In this document: positions 25,825 through 33,712 of the stretch, piece after piece
Numbering within the stretch: the stretch's first letter is position 1
Layout of the letters: each line of letters opens with the position of its first letter
NCBI GenBank assembly: GCA_017302655.1
Contig: JAFLDE010000029.1
Span: 1 to 40,781, forward strand
Source of the DNA: Burkholderiales bacterium
GTDB lineage: Bacteria > Pseudomonadota > Gammaproteobacteria > Burkholderiales > Burkholderiaceae_C
DNA length: 40,781 nucleotides
Reading direction: 5' to 3'
Notes under the pieces: model-generated
The model's database searches: none
Told to the model about the DNA's origin: nothing
The model's input: only the letters and a program-made list of their open reading frames with translations
Translations under genes and position numbers: made by a program

Positions 25825-28578
25825 ATGAGCGAATCCTCCTCCTTGCTTCTACTGATCGACGGCAGCAGCTACCTGTACCGCGCCTTCCACGCCATGCCGG
25901 ACCTGCGTGGCCCCGAAGGTCAACCCACCGGCGCGGTGCACGGCATGGTGGCCATGCTCAAGCAACTGCGCAGCCACTTTCCCAGCGCCCATGCCGCCTG
26001 CGTGTTCGACGCCTCCGGGCCGACCTTCCGCGACGATTGGTACCCCGAGTACAAGGCGCAACGGGCGCCTATGCCCGAGGAGCTGCGCGCGCAGATTCCG
26101 CTCATCCATGAGGTGGTGAGGCTGCTGGGCTGGCCGGTGCTGACCGTGCCCGGCATCGAGGCCGATGACGCCATCGGCACGCTCGCCCAGCTGGCCGAGG
26201 CGAGCGGGCACGAGGTGCTCATCTCCACCGGCGACAAGGACCTCGCCCAGCTGGTGACCTCCAAGGTCACGCTCATCAACACCATGAGCAACGAGCGCCT
26301 GGACCCGATGGGCGTGCTCGCCAAGTTCGGCGTGCCACCCGAGCGCATCGTGGACTACCTGACCCTGATGGGCGACACCGTGGACAACGTACCCGGCGTC
26401 GAGAAGGTCGGCCCGAAGACCGCCGCCAAGTGGATCGCCGAGTACGGCTCGCTCGACGGTGTGGTGGCCGCTGCCGCCAGCATCAAGGGCGTGGCCGGCG
26501 AGAACCTGCGCAAGGCGTTGGACTGGCTGCCCACGGGCCGCCGCCTCGTCACGGTGAAGTGCGACTGCGACCTCTCCGCCCACCTTCAACCCTGGCCCTC
26601 GGTCGAGGGCCTGGCCTTCCGGCCGGTGGACTCCGAAGGCCTGCTCGCCTTCTACGCCCGCCATGGCTTCAAGACCTGGAAGCGGGAGCTTGAAAGCCAG
26701 GGCGCGGCTGCGACCCCGCAGAGCGCGCCGGGTGGTGCCGAGGAGGCGCCAGCCCCTCCGCCACCACCACAGGACAAGCGCTACGAAACCATCATCCGCT
26801 GGGATCGCTTCGACGCCTGGCTGGCACGCTTGCAGGAGGTCGAGCTGGTGGCGTTGGACACAGAAACCGACTCATTGAGCAACATGGAGGCGCGCATCGT
26901 CGGTCTGTCCTTCAGCGTCGCGCCTTGGGAGGCCTGCTACATCCCGCTGCGCCACGCCGGCATGGACGCGCCCGAGCAACTGCCGCAGGACGAGGTGCTG
27001 GCGCGCCTGCGCCCCTGGCTGGAGGACCGATCGCGCCCCAAGCTCGGCCAGCACGTGAAGTACGACCAGCATGTGTTCGCCAACCATGGCATTGCCGTGC
27101 AGGGCTATGTGCACGACACCATGCTGCAAAGCTATGTGCTGGAAGCGCACAAGGGCCACGGCCTGGAAGCCCTGGCCGAGCGCGAACTGGGCCGCAAGGG
27201 TCTGTCCTACGAAGACCTCTGCGGCAAGGGCGCCAAGCAGATTCCCTTTGCCCAGGTGGAGGTGGCGCGCGCCGCCGAGTATTCCTGCGAAGACAGCGAG
27301 ATGACCCTGGGCGTGCACCATCGCCTGCTGCCGCGCATCCAGGCCGACGAGAAGCTGCGCTTCATCTACGAGCAGATCGAGATGCCGACCTCCAGCCTCT
27401 TGATGCGCGTGGAGCGCAACGGCGTGCTGATCGACGCCGCCATGCTGCAGGCGCAGAGCCATGAACTGGGTCAGCGCCTGCTGGCACTGGAGGGCGAACT
27501 GGCCGAACTGGCCGGGCAGCCCTTCAACATTGGCAGCCCCAAGCAGATCGGCGACATCCTGTTCGGCAAGCTCGGCCTGCCGGTGAAGAAGAAGACGGCC
27601 ACCGGGGCGCCCAGCACCGACGAGGAGGTGCTCACCGAACTGGCCGCCGACTTCCCTTTGCCCAAGAAGATCCTGGAGCACCGCTCGCTGGCCAAGCTCA
27701 AGGGCACGTACACCGACAAGCTGCCGCTGATGATCAACCACCACACCGGCCGCGTGCACACGCACTACGCGCAGGCGGTGGCGGTGACCGGGCGCCTGGC
27801 CAGCAACGACCCGAACCTGCAGAACATCCCCGTGCGCACCCCCGAGGGCCGGCGCATCCGCGAAGCCTTCGTCGCGCCGCCGGGGCATTGCATCGCGTCC
27901 AGCGACTACTCGCAGATCGAGCTGCGCATCATGGCCCACCTCAGCGAGGACGCAGCCATGCTCGCAGCCTTTGCCGGCGGCGAGGACATCCACCGCGCCA
28001 CGGCCAGCCAGGTCTTCAACACACCGCTGGCCGAGGTGTCCGGGGAACAGCGCCGCGCCGCCAAGGCCATCAACTTCGGGCTGATCTACGGGATGGGCGC
28101 CTTCGGACTGGCGGCGCAGCTGGGCATCGAGGTGAAGAGCGCCAAGGATTACATCGACGCCTACTTCGCGCGATTCCAGGGCGTGCGGCGCTACATGGAC
28201 GACACGCGGGCCTCGGCCAAGGCCCGTGGCTACGTGGAGACCGTGTTCGGCCGGCGCCTGTGGCTGCCCGAGATCAACGGTGGCAACGCCATGCGCCGCT
28301 CCGGTGCCGAGCGCCAGGCCATCAACGCGCCCATGCAAGGCACGGCGGCCGACCTCATCAAGCTGGCCATGCTGGCCGTGCAGCGCGAACTCGACGTCCA
28401 GGGTCTGGCCACGCGCATCGTCATGCAGGTGCACGACGAACTGGTGTTCGAGGTGCCCGAGGACGAAGTGGCCTGGGTGCGCGCCGAGGTGCCGCGACTG
28501 ATGGCTGGTGTGGCCGCGCTCAAGGTACCGCTGCTGGCCGAGGTGGGCTTTGGCGCCAGCTGGGAGGCGGCGCACTGA
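25825..28578 (+). CDS. polA: DNA polymerase I
   Basis: Full-length repair and Okazaki-fragment polymerase, 917 aa. N-terminal 5' nuclease (LLIDGSSYLYRAFHA, GDKDLAQLV, GVEKVGPKTAAKW), then a proline-rich linker near 300-325. The proofreading exonuclease keeps the DxE pair (D345, E347 in LDTETDSLSN). The polymerase domain has motif A SSDYSQIELR (D694), motif B RRAAKAINFGLIYGMG and motif C QVHDELVFE (D871). The ATG at 25825 fits the homologous start; an upstream in-frame extension overlaps the promoter of the divergent gene. Confidence 0.98.
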   Translation: MSESSSLLLLIDGSSYLYRAFHAMPDLRGPEGQPTGAVHGMVAMLKQLRSHFPSAHAACVFDASGPTFRDDWYPEYKAQRAPMPEELRAQIPLIHEVVRLLGWPVLTVPGIEADDAIGTLAQLAEASGHEVLISTGDKDLAQLVTSKVTLINTMSNERLDPMGVLAKFGVPPERIVDYLTLMGDTVDNVPGVEKVGPKTAAKWIAEYGSLDGVVAAAASIKGVAGENLRKALDWLPTGRRLVTVKCDCDLSAHLQPWPSVEGLAFRPVDSEGLLAFYARHGFKTWKRELESQGAAATPQSAPGGAEEAPAPPPPPQDKRYETIIRWDRFDAWLARLQEVELVALDTETDSLSNMEARIVGLSFSVAPWEACYIPLRHAGMDAPEQLPQDEVLARLRPWLEDRSRPKLGQHVKYDQHVFANHGIAVQGYVHDTMLQSYVLEAHKGHGLEALAERELGRKGLSYEDLCGKGAKQIPFAQVEVARAAEYSCEDSEMTLGVHHRLLPRIQADEKLRFIYEQIEMPTSSLLMRVERNGVLIDAAMLQAQSHELGQRLLALEGELAELAGQPFNIGSPKQIGDILFGKLGLPVKKKTATGAPSTDEEVLTELAADFPLPKKILEHRSLAKLKGTYTDKLPLMINHHTGRVHTHYAQAVAVTGRLASNDPNLQNIPVRTPEGRRIREAFVAPPGHCIASSDYSQIELRIMAHLSEDAAMLAAFAGGEDIHRATASQVFNTPLAEVSGEQRRAAKAINFGLIYGMGAFGLAAQLGIEVKSAKDYIDAYFARFQGVRRYMDDTRASAKARGYVETVFGRRLWLPEINGGNAMRRSGAERQAINAPMQGTAADLIKLAMLAVQRELDVQGLATRIVMQVHDELVFEVPEDEVAWVRAEVPRLMAGVAALKVPLLAEVGFGASWEAAH

Positions 28579-28582
28579 GCCT

Positions 28583-29131
28583 TCAGGCTGCCTTGCCTCT
28601 TTCGGCGGCATAGCGCCGCCGCCGGTCAGATGGCAAGTCCTGCCGGGCCGGCACCGCACGCTGCAATTGCAGCGTCGCTTCGCGGGTCTGCAGGCGCAGG
28701 TCCGCCAAGGCCAGCCACGATGCCGCACCGCGGCGGGCTTCCAGCGCGCGGGCCGCGCCGAAGGCAAGCACCACGCCGTTCGGCGCCAACTTCGTCAGGC
28801 GCCGGTGCATGCCCATCAGCAGACGTTTGACTTCGTCTGGCCCGGGTGGCCCGGGCATCAGCAGAGCGGCTTGGCCACCGCGCAGCCGGAAGCCAGGATA
28901 GGCCTGCCGCGCCACCTCGCTGTGCAGCATGTCTTCGGCCACATCGGGGGCCAACACCTGGCTGGGGCGCACGCAGGCCTCCAGCATCAACAGCACGCAG
29001 TCGGCTCCTGCGGCTTCGTGGGCGCTGGCGTGCCGATCCTCCATGGCCAGTCGCAGCATGCGCCGGTCGCGCAGCGAGGCACCGGTGTGGCGCTTCGCGC
29101 TGGCCTCCATCTCGTCGATCCAGATCCCCAT
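28583..29131 (-). CDS. Small protein with a degenerate GGDEF-like domain
   Basis: A 182-aa protein starting after a strong GGAGG ribosome-binding site. No family name came to mind, but the middle reads like a decayed diguanylate cyclase. DVAEDMLHSEVARQA resembles the helix before the active site, RLRGGQAALLMP sits where RLGGDEFALLLP is expected, VVLAFGAARAL where VTVSIGVA lies, and LALADLRLQTREA where the C-terminal ADxALYxAK helix lies. The catalytic D/E are absent, so it would not make cyclic di-GMP. The C-terminus is very basic. It is convergent with polA, four bases apart. The domain assignment is an inference by eye. Confidence 0.55.
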   Translation of the reverse strand: MGIWIDEMEASAKRHTGASLRDRRMLRLAMEDRHASAHEAAGADCVLLMLEACVRPSQVLAPDVAEDMLHSEVARQAYPGFRLRGGQAALLMPGPPGPDEVKRLLMGMHRRLTKLAPNGVVLAFGAARALEARRGAASWLALADLRLQTREATLQLQRAVPARQDLPSDRRRRYAAERGKAA

Positions 29132-29264
29132 CCATCCTCCTGAGTACCGCGCACTGCGCTGTTCTTCGTCTGCCTACGCAAGTATCGGCAGCCAGACGGC
29201 TCATGGTCTGGGCATCACTCCCCAAAGCTGTGGTCGTTTCAAGGCTTGACCGCTGACAAGGAAC

Positions 29265-29672
29265 ATGGTTGACCGTGCCGGTAGACTGCCGCCCGTGCAT
29301 TCCCTCCCCGCCTCTCGCCGCATCCTGCTGGGCCGCCTGCTGGCCCTGCTGATGCTGGTCATGGCCCTGCTGCCTGCCGCTTCGCGCGCCTGGGCCGCCG
29401 GGCAAGGCGACTGGGTGGAGCTGTGCACGGCGCAGGGCACACGCTGGGTCTCGCTGAGCACCGGCGAGGCCGGCGAGCCGGACTTCAAGCCGCTCGACAG
29501 CCCCTGCGCGGCCTGCCTGGTGCAGGCCCATGGCATGGCACCGCCGCCGGCGGCGCCGGTCTGGGCACCCACCCCCTTGATGGCCGAGCGCCCGCTCGCC
29601 TTCCTGCATGCGCCACGGCTGTTGCCCGTCTGGCGCAGCGCCTCCTCTCGCGGCCCTCCGGCCTCGCTTTGA
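29265..29672 (+). CDS. DUF2946-type small membrane-anchored protein
   Basis: A 135-aa protein with one hydrophobic segment (about residues 19-44, ILLGRLLALLMLVMALLPAASRAWA). It is followed by the DUF2946 pattern with a lone Cys in WVELCTAQGTRWV and a CxxC in DSPCAACLVQAHG, which suggests metal or redox chemistry outside the membrane. AAGGAA lies before the ATG; a GTG at 29295 is an alternative start. DUF2946 proteins are often found near copper genes, and a PCu(A)C gene follows downstream. Confidence 0.72.
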   Translation: MVDRAGRLPPVHSLPASRRILLGRLLALLMLVMALLPAASRAWAAGQGDWVELCTAQGTRWVSLSTGEAGEPDFKPLDSPCAACLVQAHGMAPPPAAPVWAPTPLMAERPLAFLHAPRLLPVWRSASSRGPPASL

Positions 29673-29841
29673 CCTGCTGCCGCGCCTGCGGCGTGTTGGC
29701 CCTGAGCTTCGGCTGAGCGGCCCACGTCGCCCGTGGCGCGGCCCGCCTGCGGCTTGAAGCGCGGGCGTCGTCGGCCCCTGGGCCGTGCATGTCCGGCCAC
29801 CCCATCCGCGCCCCGCGGCGGGGTGGCGCGAGAGGAGTTCC

Positions 29842-30414
29842 ATGTCTGTCCTTTCCACCCCTTCCCCCACCACGCCCCTGGCTCTGAAGGCCGGCGAGTG
29901 CTGGCGAGTGCCTGCCCTGGACCGTCCCTGGCGCCTTCGCCGCGGGGTGCTGCGCTCCCTGGCCGCCGACGGCAGTGATGCCGTCGGCACCGGCTTGCTG
30001 CTGCCGGGCGACCTCGTCGGCTTCGAGGCCCTGCTGAAACCGCCGCAAGCCTGCACCGCGCTGGCCTGGCGCGATTGCGAACTGCACGCCGTGCAAGCCG
30101 GCACCCCCAGCGACTGGCTGGCCGAAAGCCTCGCCCAGCAGCTGCGTCGCCAGCAGCAGCTGATGAGCTGGCGCCATGGCCCGGTGCCGAAGCGCGTGGA
30201 AGCCCTGCTTGCCGTGCTCTGCCCCGAAGGCGGCGCCGATCCCGAGTTGCTGCCCACGCTGCGCGAGATGGCCCTCGTGCTGGATACCACCTTCGAGTCG
30301 GTGTCGCGCGCCCTGGGCCAGTTGCGCCGCCGCCAGCACCGCCCGCTGCGCACCCGCTGGGCGCCGGTGCGCGCCGAACGGCTGCCCTTCGGCGCCGCGC
30401 TTCGCGCCGCCTGA
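29842..30414 (+). CDS. Crp/Fnr-like transcriptional regulator with degenerate sensor domain
   Basis: A 190-aa protein. The N-terminal part has the outline of a cyclic-nucleotide-binding fold (LLLPGDLVGFEALL near residues 52-65) without clear cyclic nucleotide contacts or Fnr-type cysteines. The C-terminal helix-turn-helix (LREMALVLDTTFESVSRALGQLRRR, about 143-167) is Crp-like. The start has AGAGGAG upstream. It lies between DUF2946 and the PCu(A)C chaperone gene on the same strand, so it probably controls this small set; its signal is unknown. Confidence 0.75.
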   Translation: MSVLSTPSPTTPLALKAGECWRVPALDRPWRLRRGVLRSLAADGSDAVGTGLLLPGDLVGFEALLKPPQACTALAWRDCELHAVQAGTPSDWLAESLAQQLRRQQQLMSWRHGPVPKRVEALLAVLCPEGGADPELLPTLREMALVLDTTFESVSRALGQLRRRQHRPLRTRWAPVRAERLPFGAALRAA

Positions 30415-30454
30415 ACTCCTTGACCCCATCCCGTTCCATGAAAAGGACTTGACG

Positions 30455-30907
30455 ATGAAGACCTGCCTCCCCGCCCTGACCCTCGTAGCTTGCTGCCTCG
30501 TCGGCAGCGCCATGGCCCAGACCACCGCCACCGAACCCTGGGTGCGCGGCACCCTGAGCCCGGCGCAGAAGGCCACCGGCCTGTTCGTGCAGTTGCAAAA
30601 CGCCCAGGGCGCTCGCCTGGTGACAGCCGCCAGCCCGGCCGCCGGCATCGTGGAGATCCACGAGATGGCGATGGTGGACGGCGTGATGCGCATGCGCGCT
30701 CTGAAAGACGGCCTGGAGCTGCCGGCCGGCCAGACCGTGCACCTGAAGCCCGGCGGCTATCACGTCATGCTCATCGACCTGAAGCAGCCGCTCAAGGAAG
30801 GCGACACCGTACCCGTCACGCTCACCCTGAAGGGCAAGAACGGCAAGGACGAGGTGCTGAGCCTGCAGGCCCCGGTGCGCCAGTCGGCGGCGCCGATGAA
30901 GCACTGA
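30455..30907 (+). CDS. PCu(A)C-type periplasmic copper chaperone
   Basis: A 150-aa periplasmic protein with a signal peptide (MKTCLPALTLVACCLVGSAMA). The mature part carries the Cu(I) ligands H69, M80, H103 and M105 in the family pattern HEMAMVDGVMRMR and HLKPGGYHVML. Known members deliver copper to the CuA or CuB centre of cytochrome oxidases. It is the third gene of a small plus-strand set with DUF2946 and a Crp-like regulator, and ends next to a convergent regulator gene. Confidence 0.92.
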   Translation: MKTCLPALTLVACCLVGSAMAQTTATEPWVRGTLSPAQKATGLFVQLQNAQGARLVTAASPAAGIVEIHEMAMVDGVMRMRALKDGLELPAGQTVHLKPGGYHVMLIDLKQPLKEGDTVPVTLTLKGKNGKDEVLSLQAPVRQSAAPMKH

Positions 30908-31972
30908 TCAGCGCAGCGGCAGGCCTTCGTGCAAGGCCAGGCGTTCCAGCGCAGACTCGAACAGGGCGCGTGATGCGCCGGCCACCTGGTGCAAGTAGGC
31001 GTGCAACTGAGCGTCGGCCGAGTCGCGATGGAGGCAGCCGGCGCTGTAGGCCTCGAAGCTGGACAGCTGCATCAAGAGCTCGGCGACATGGCGGGGGCAT
31101 TCGCACGCCAATGTCGGCGAGAGCCCCGCGAAGCTGGTGAGGATGGCGTCGTCGTAGCGGCGCGGCGGCACCTGGGCGGCCACCTGCGCCGGCATGGCGA
31201 ATGCATGCTCGGGCGACGCGCTGCGGGCGGCGGGCTCCGCAGCGGTCGCCGTGGCCAGCGCGAGCTGGTCCATCAGCTGACCGAGCCACGCGCCCAGCAC
31301 CTCGTCGTCCGCGGGCTCGCGCAGCGAGGCCATGCCGGCCTCGGCCAGTTCGCCGATGACCGGAGTCCCCGCGAACCGATAGACCACGCCCACCCGTCGG
31401 GCACCACTCGCCTCCCGAGCGGCGGCCAAGTCGGTGGGCAGCGGCAGTCGGAGCTCGGGGGCATGCCACAGCAGCAGGTCGGCCTGCGTGCCAGCCTGCG
31501 CGGCCTCGTCCAGCGAACCCACCACGCTGAGCAAACGACCCGCCAGAGCGAGGTGCCGCGCCACGCGGGGGCGGTGCAAGCGCGCGGCCAAGGCCGAGCC
31601 GACCACGAGCACGCGCAAGCGCTGGTGCCCTGAGGCCGCCCTTCGCCCCGTCGCCGCCATCGACCCGGGCGAACCAAGCCGGGCTTGCTGAGCGACCTCA
31701 TGGAGCTGCGCCGCGTCGAGCGCCGCAAGGGTGCCGATGGCATGCCCCTGCTCGGTCAATTGACGCAGCATCAGCACGCGCTGCACATCGGCGGGCGAGT
31801 ACAGCCGATGCCCCGAAGCCGCGGTGGCGGGGTGCACGGCCTGGTAGCGCTGCTCCCAGATGCGCAGGGTGGCCACCGGCATGCCGACCATGCGTGCCAC
31901 AGCCCCACTGCGGAAGGTCGGTGCGGCGGCGCTGGGCGCAACTGCCGGCGCGTCGCTTGGTGCTTGCTTCAT
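30908..31972 (-). CDS. MerR-type regulator related to CarH/LitR
   Basis: A 354-aa regulator. Residues 20-88 are a MerR helix-turn-helix of the CarH/LitR kind (RSGAVARMVGMPVATLRIWEQRYQ, GHRLYSPADVQRVLML). From about residue 118 a Rossmann-like part follows (RLRVLVVGSALAARLHRP, LLSVVGSL), where CarH binds adenosylcobalamin. The ExH and DxHxxG cobalamin motifs are not visible, so direct B12-based light sensing is unlikely. It is divergent from a run of photolyase-type genes, which such regulators control in other bacteria. The regulatory link is inferred. Confidence 0.8.
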   Translation of the reverse strand: MKQAPSDAPAVAPSAAAPTFRSGAVARMVGMPVATLRIWEQRYQAVHPATAASGHRLYSPADVQRVLMLRQLTEQGHAIGTLAALDAAQLHEVAQQARLGSPGSMAATGRRAASGHQRLRVLVVGSALAARLHRPRVARHLALAGRLLSVVGSLDEAAQAGTQADLLLWHAPELRLPLPTDLAAAREASGARRVGVVYRFAGTPVIGELAEAGMASLREPADDEVLGAWLGQLMDQLALATATAAEPAARSASPEHAFAMPAQVAAQVPPRRYDDAILTSFAGLSPTLACECPRHVAELLMQLSSFEAYSAGCLHRDSADAQLHAYLHQVAGASRALFESALERLALHEGLPLR

Positions 31973-32058
31973 TGGTGGTGAGTTTGTTTTGAGTTCGAAT
32001 AATACCGATTTCCAGCAGCCTAATGCCTACATGAGTCGTTTCTGAAGTTGCAGGAGAT

Positions 32059-32448
32059 ATGCTGCCTCGCATGGCAGCGCATGACCCCTCCAGACCCACC
32101 CTCTACTACGACGGGGCGTGTCCGGTGTGTGCCCGCGAGATCGCGCTGTACCGCCGCCAACCCGGCGCCGAGGCGCTGCACTGGGTCGACGCCGCCCGCT
32201 GCGAGCCCGCCGAGCTGGGCATTGGGCTGAGCCGGCAGGCCGCCCTGGCTGCCCTGCACCTTCGCCAGCCCGATGGCTCCTTGGTGGCGGGTGCTTCGGC
32301 CTTTGCAGCGCTCTGGTTGGCGCTGCCTCGCTGGCGCTGGCTGGGTCGGCTGTTCAGCGCGCCGGCGGGCGCTTTCTTGCTGGAGCACGCCTACCGCGCT
32401 TTCCTCGCCTTGCGGCCGCTCTGGCGGCGCGCGCAGCCCACGCGATGA
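32059..32448 (+). CDS. DUF393 (DCC family) thiol-disulfide oxidoreductase-like protein
   Basis: A 129-aa protein with the family signature LYYDGACPVCAREIALYRR; the CPVC pair lies at residues 21-24. The C-terminal part RWRWLGRLF ... YRAFLALRPLWRR is typical. AGGAG lies only two bases before the ATG at 32059 and 14 before the ATG at 32071, so the start is uncertain. First gene of the photolyase run, overlapping the FAD oxidoreductase gene by four bases. Its partner is unknown. Confidence 0.85.
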   Translation: MLPRMAAHDPSRPTLYYDGACPVCAREIALYRRQPGAEALHWVDAARCEPAELGIGLSRQAALAALHLRQPDGSLVAGASAFAALWLALPRWRWLGRLFSAPAGAFLLEHAYRAFLALRPLWRRAQPTR

Positions 32449-33539
32449 AGCCCGCGCTGCGCCGCGTGGCGATCGTGGGTGCGGGCATCGCTGGCGCCAC
32501 CCTGGCGCGCCGGTTGACCGATGTCGGCATCGGGGTGCAAGTGTTCGAGAAGTCCCGTGGGTTGGGCGGACGGCTGGCCACGCGCCGCACCGACTGGACG
32601 GCGCCTGACGGCCGCGTGCACCGCGCCCGCTTCGACCACGGGGCCCCGGCCTTCGCCGCCCACACGCCGGCCTTCCGCCGCTTCATGGAGCAAGCGCAGC
32701 GCGCCGGCCGGGTGACGACTTGGTCGCCAAGGCTGGCTCCAGCACTTCCAATCGCGCAGGATGCCGCGCCCCTGTGGCTGCCCATGCCCGACATGCCGGC
32801 GCTGTGCCGGCACTTGCTGCAGGGCCTGGACCTGCGAACCGGCTGCACCATCGATGCGCTGCGGCGCGGTTCGGGCGGCTGGTCGCTGCAGTCCGCGGGG
32901 GCTTGCGCGGGCGATGGCTTCGATGCCGTCGTGCTCGCCATGCCAGCCCCGCAGGCGGCCGTGCTGCTGCACCCCCACCAACTCGGCTGGGCCGAACACG
33001 CGGCTCGCGTGGTCTGGCAACCGGGCTGGGTGCTGATGGGGGTGGCCGAAGCCGCCGACGCCGCACCGTACTGGGACATGGGCCGCCCATCTGCAGGGCC
33101 GCTGTCCTGTGTGTTGCGCACCGACGCCCGGCCAGGACGCGAGCGCATCGCCGGCCTGACGCACTGGGTGGCGCACGCCACACCCGCCTGGAGCCAGCAG
33201 CACCTGGAGGAGGCGCCCTTCGAGGTGCAGGCCGCGCTGCTGAACGCTCTGCAATCGGCGCTCGCCGAATGGCAGGTTCACGTGACGGCCTGGCGTCATG
33301 TGGCGGTGCACCGCTGGCGCTACGCCTCGGCCCTCGGCCCGGCCGACCCGGCCGTTGCCCTCGAAAGAGACAGCACGCACTGGTGGCATGAAGCCACCGG
33401 CATTGGGGCTTGCGGGGATGCCGTGGGTGACGCCCTGGGCGACCCGCTGGCTGGCGCGGGGGTCGAGCTCGCCTGGTGCTCTGCCACAGCCCTGGCCGCG
33501 CACATGGTGGGTGGGCAGCCGGGACAGCCCGCCCCATGA
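32445..33539 (+). CDS. FAD-dependent amine oxidase/renalase-like oxidoreductase
   Basis: A 364-aa flavoprotein. The N-terminal Rossmann motif VAIVGAGIAGATLARRL is followed by VFEKSRGLGGRLATRR, and the C-terminal FAD contact GIGACGDAVGDALGDPLAGAGVELAW closes the fold. This matches NAD(P)/FAD proteins of the renalase-like group that accompany bacterial photolyase genes. Start and end overlap the neighbours by four bases (ATGA both sides). The substrate is unknown. Confidence 0.87.
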   Translation: MKPALRRVAIVGAGIAGATLARRLTDVGIGVQVFEKSRGLGGRLATRRTDWTAPDGRVHRARFDHGAPAFAAHTPAFRRFMEQAQRAGRVTTWSPRLAPALPIAQDAAPLWLPMPDMPALCRHLLQGLDLRTGCTIDALRRGSGGWSLQSAGACAGDGFDAVVLAMPAPQAAVLLHPHQLGWAEHAARVVWQPGWVLMGVAEAADAAPYWDMGRPSAGPLSCVLRTDARPGRERIAGLTHWVAHATPAWSQQHLEEAPFEVQAALLNALQSALAEWQVHVTAWRHVAVHRWRYASALGPADPAVALERDSTHWWHEATGIGACGDAVGDALGDPLAGAGVELAWCSATALAAHMVGGQPGQPAP

Positions 33540-33712
33540 AGCCGGCCACGCCCTCCGCTTTTCGCGGCAACAAGCAAGGATTGCCGGGCAAGGCCTGTGC
33601 GACCTGCGGGCGCTGGATGAGCTGGCGCAAGCGCTGGGCGCGCCAGTGGGACGAGGTGAAGCACTGCTCGGACGCCTGCCGCAAGCATCGCCGCAGCACC
33701 GGCACACCATGA
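33536..33712 (+). CDS. DUF2256 small zinc-ribbon-like protein
   Basis: A 58-aa protein with two Cys pairs, C21/C24 (KACATCGRWMSWRKRW) and C44/C48 (KHCSDACRKHRR), which fits a small metal-binding ribbon. This pattern is DUF2256, a family commonly found just before FeS-type photolyase genes. The start lies within the end of the FAD gene (ATGA) and the stop within the start of the photolyase gene (ATGA). Function unknown. Confidence 0.88.
   Translation: MKPATPSAFRGNKQGLPGKACATCGRWMSWRKRWARQWDEVKHCSDACRKHRRSTGTP

Noticed and set aside
26872-28767. 631-residue open frame antisense to polA
   Set aside because: It is the complement of conserved polymerase motifs, so it is a shadow frame.
29246-29259. 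Fnr/Crp-like site TTGACCGCTGACAA before the DUF2946 gene
   Set aside because: Only part of the second half-site matches and it overlaps the ribosome-binding site; too weak without conservation data.
29797-29826. Hairpin CCACCCC ... GGGGTGG before the Crp-like gene
   Set aside because: Seven-base arms around a long GC-rich loop with no T tract; such pairings are frequent by chance in this base composition.
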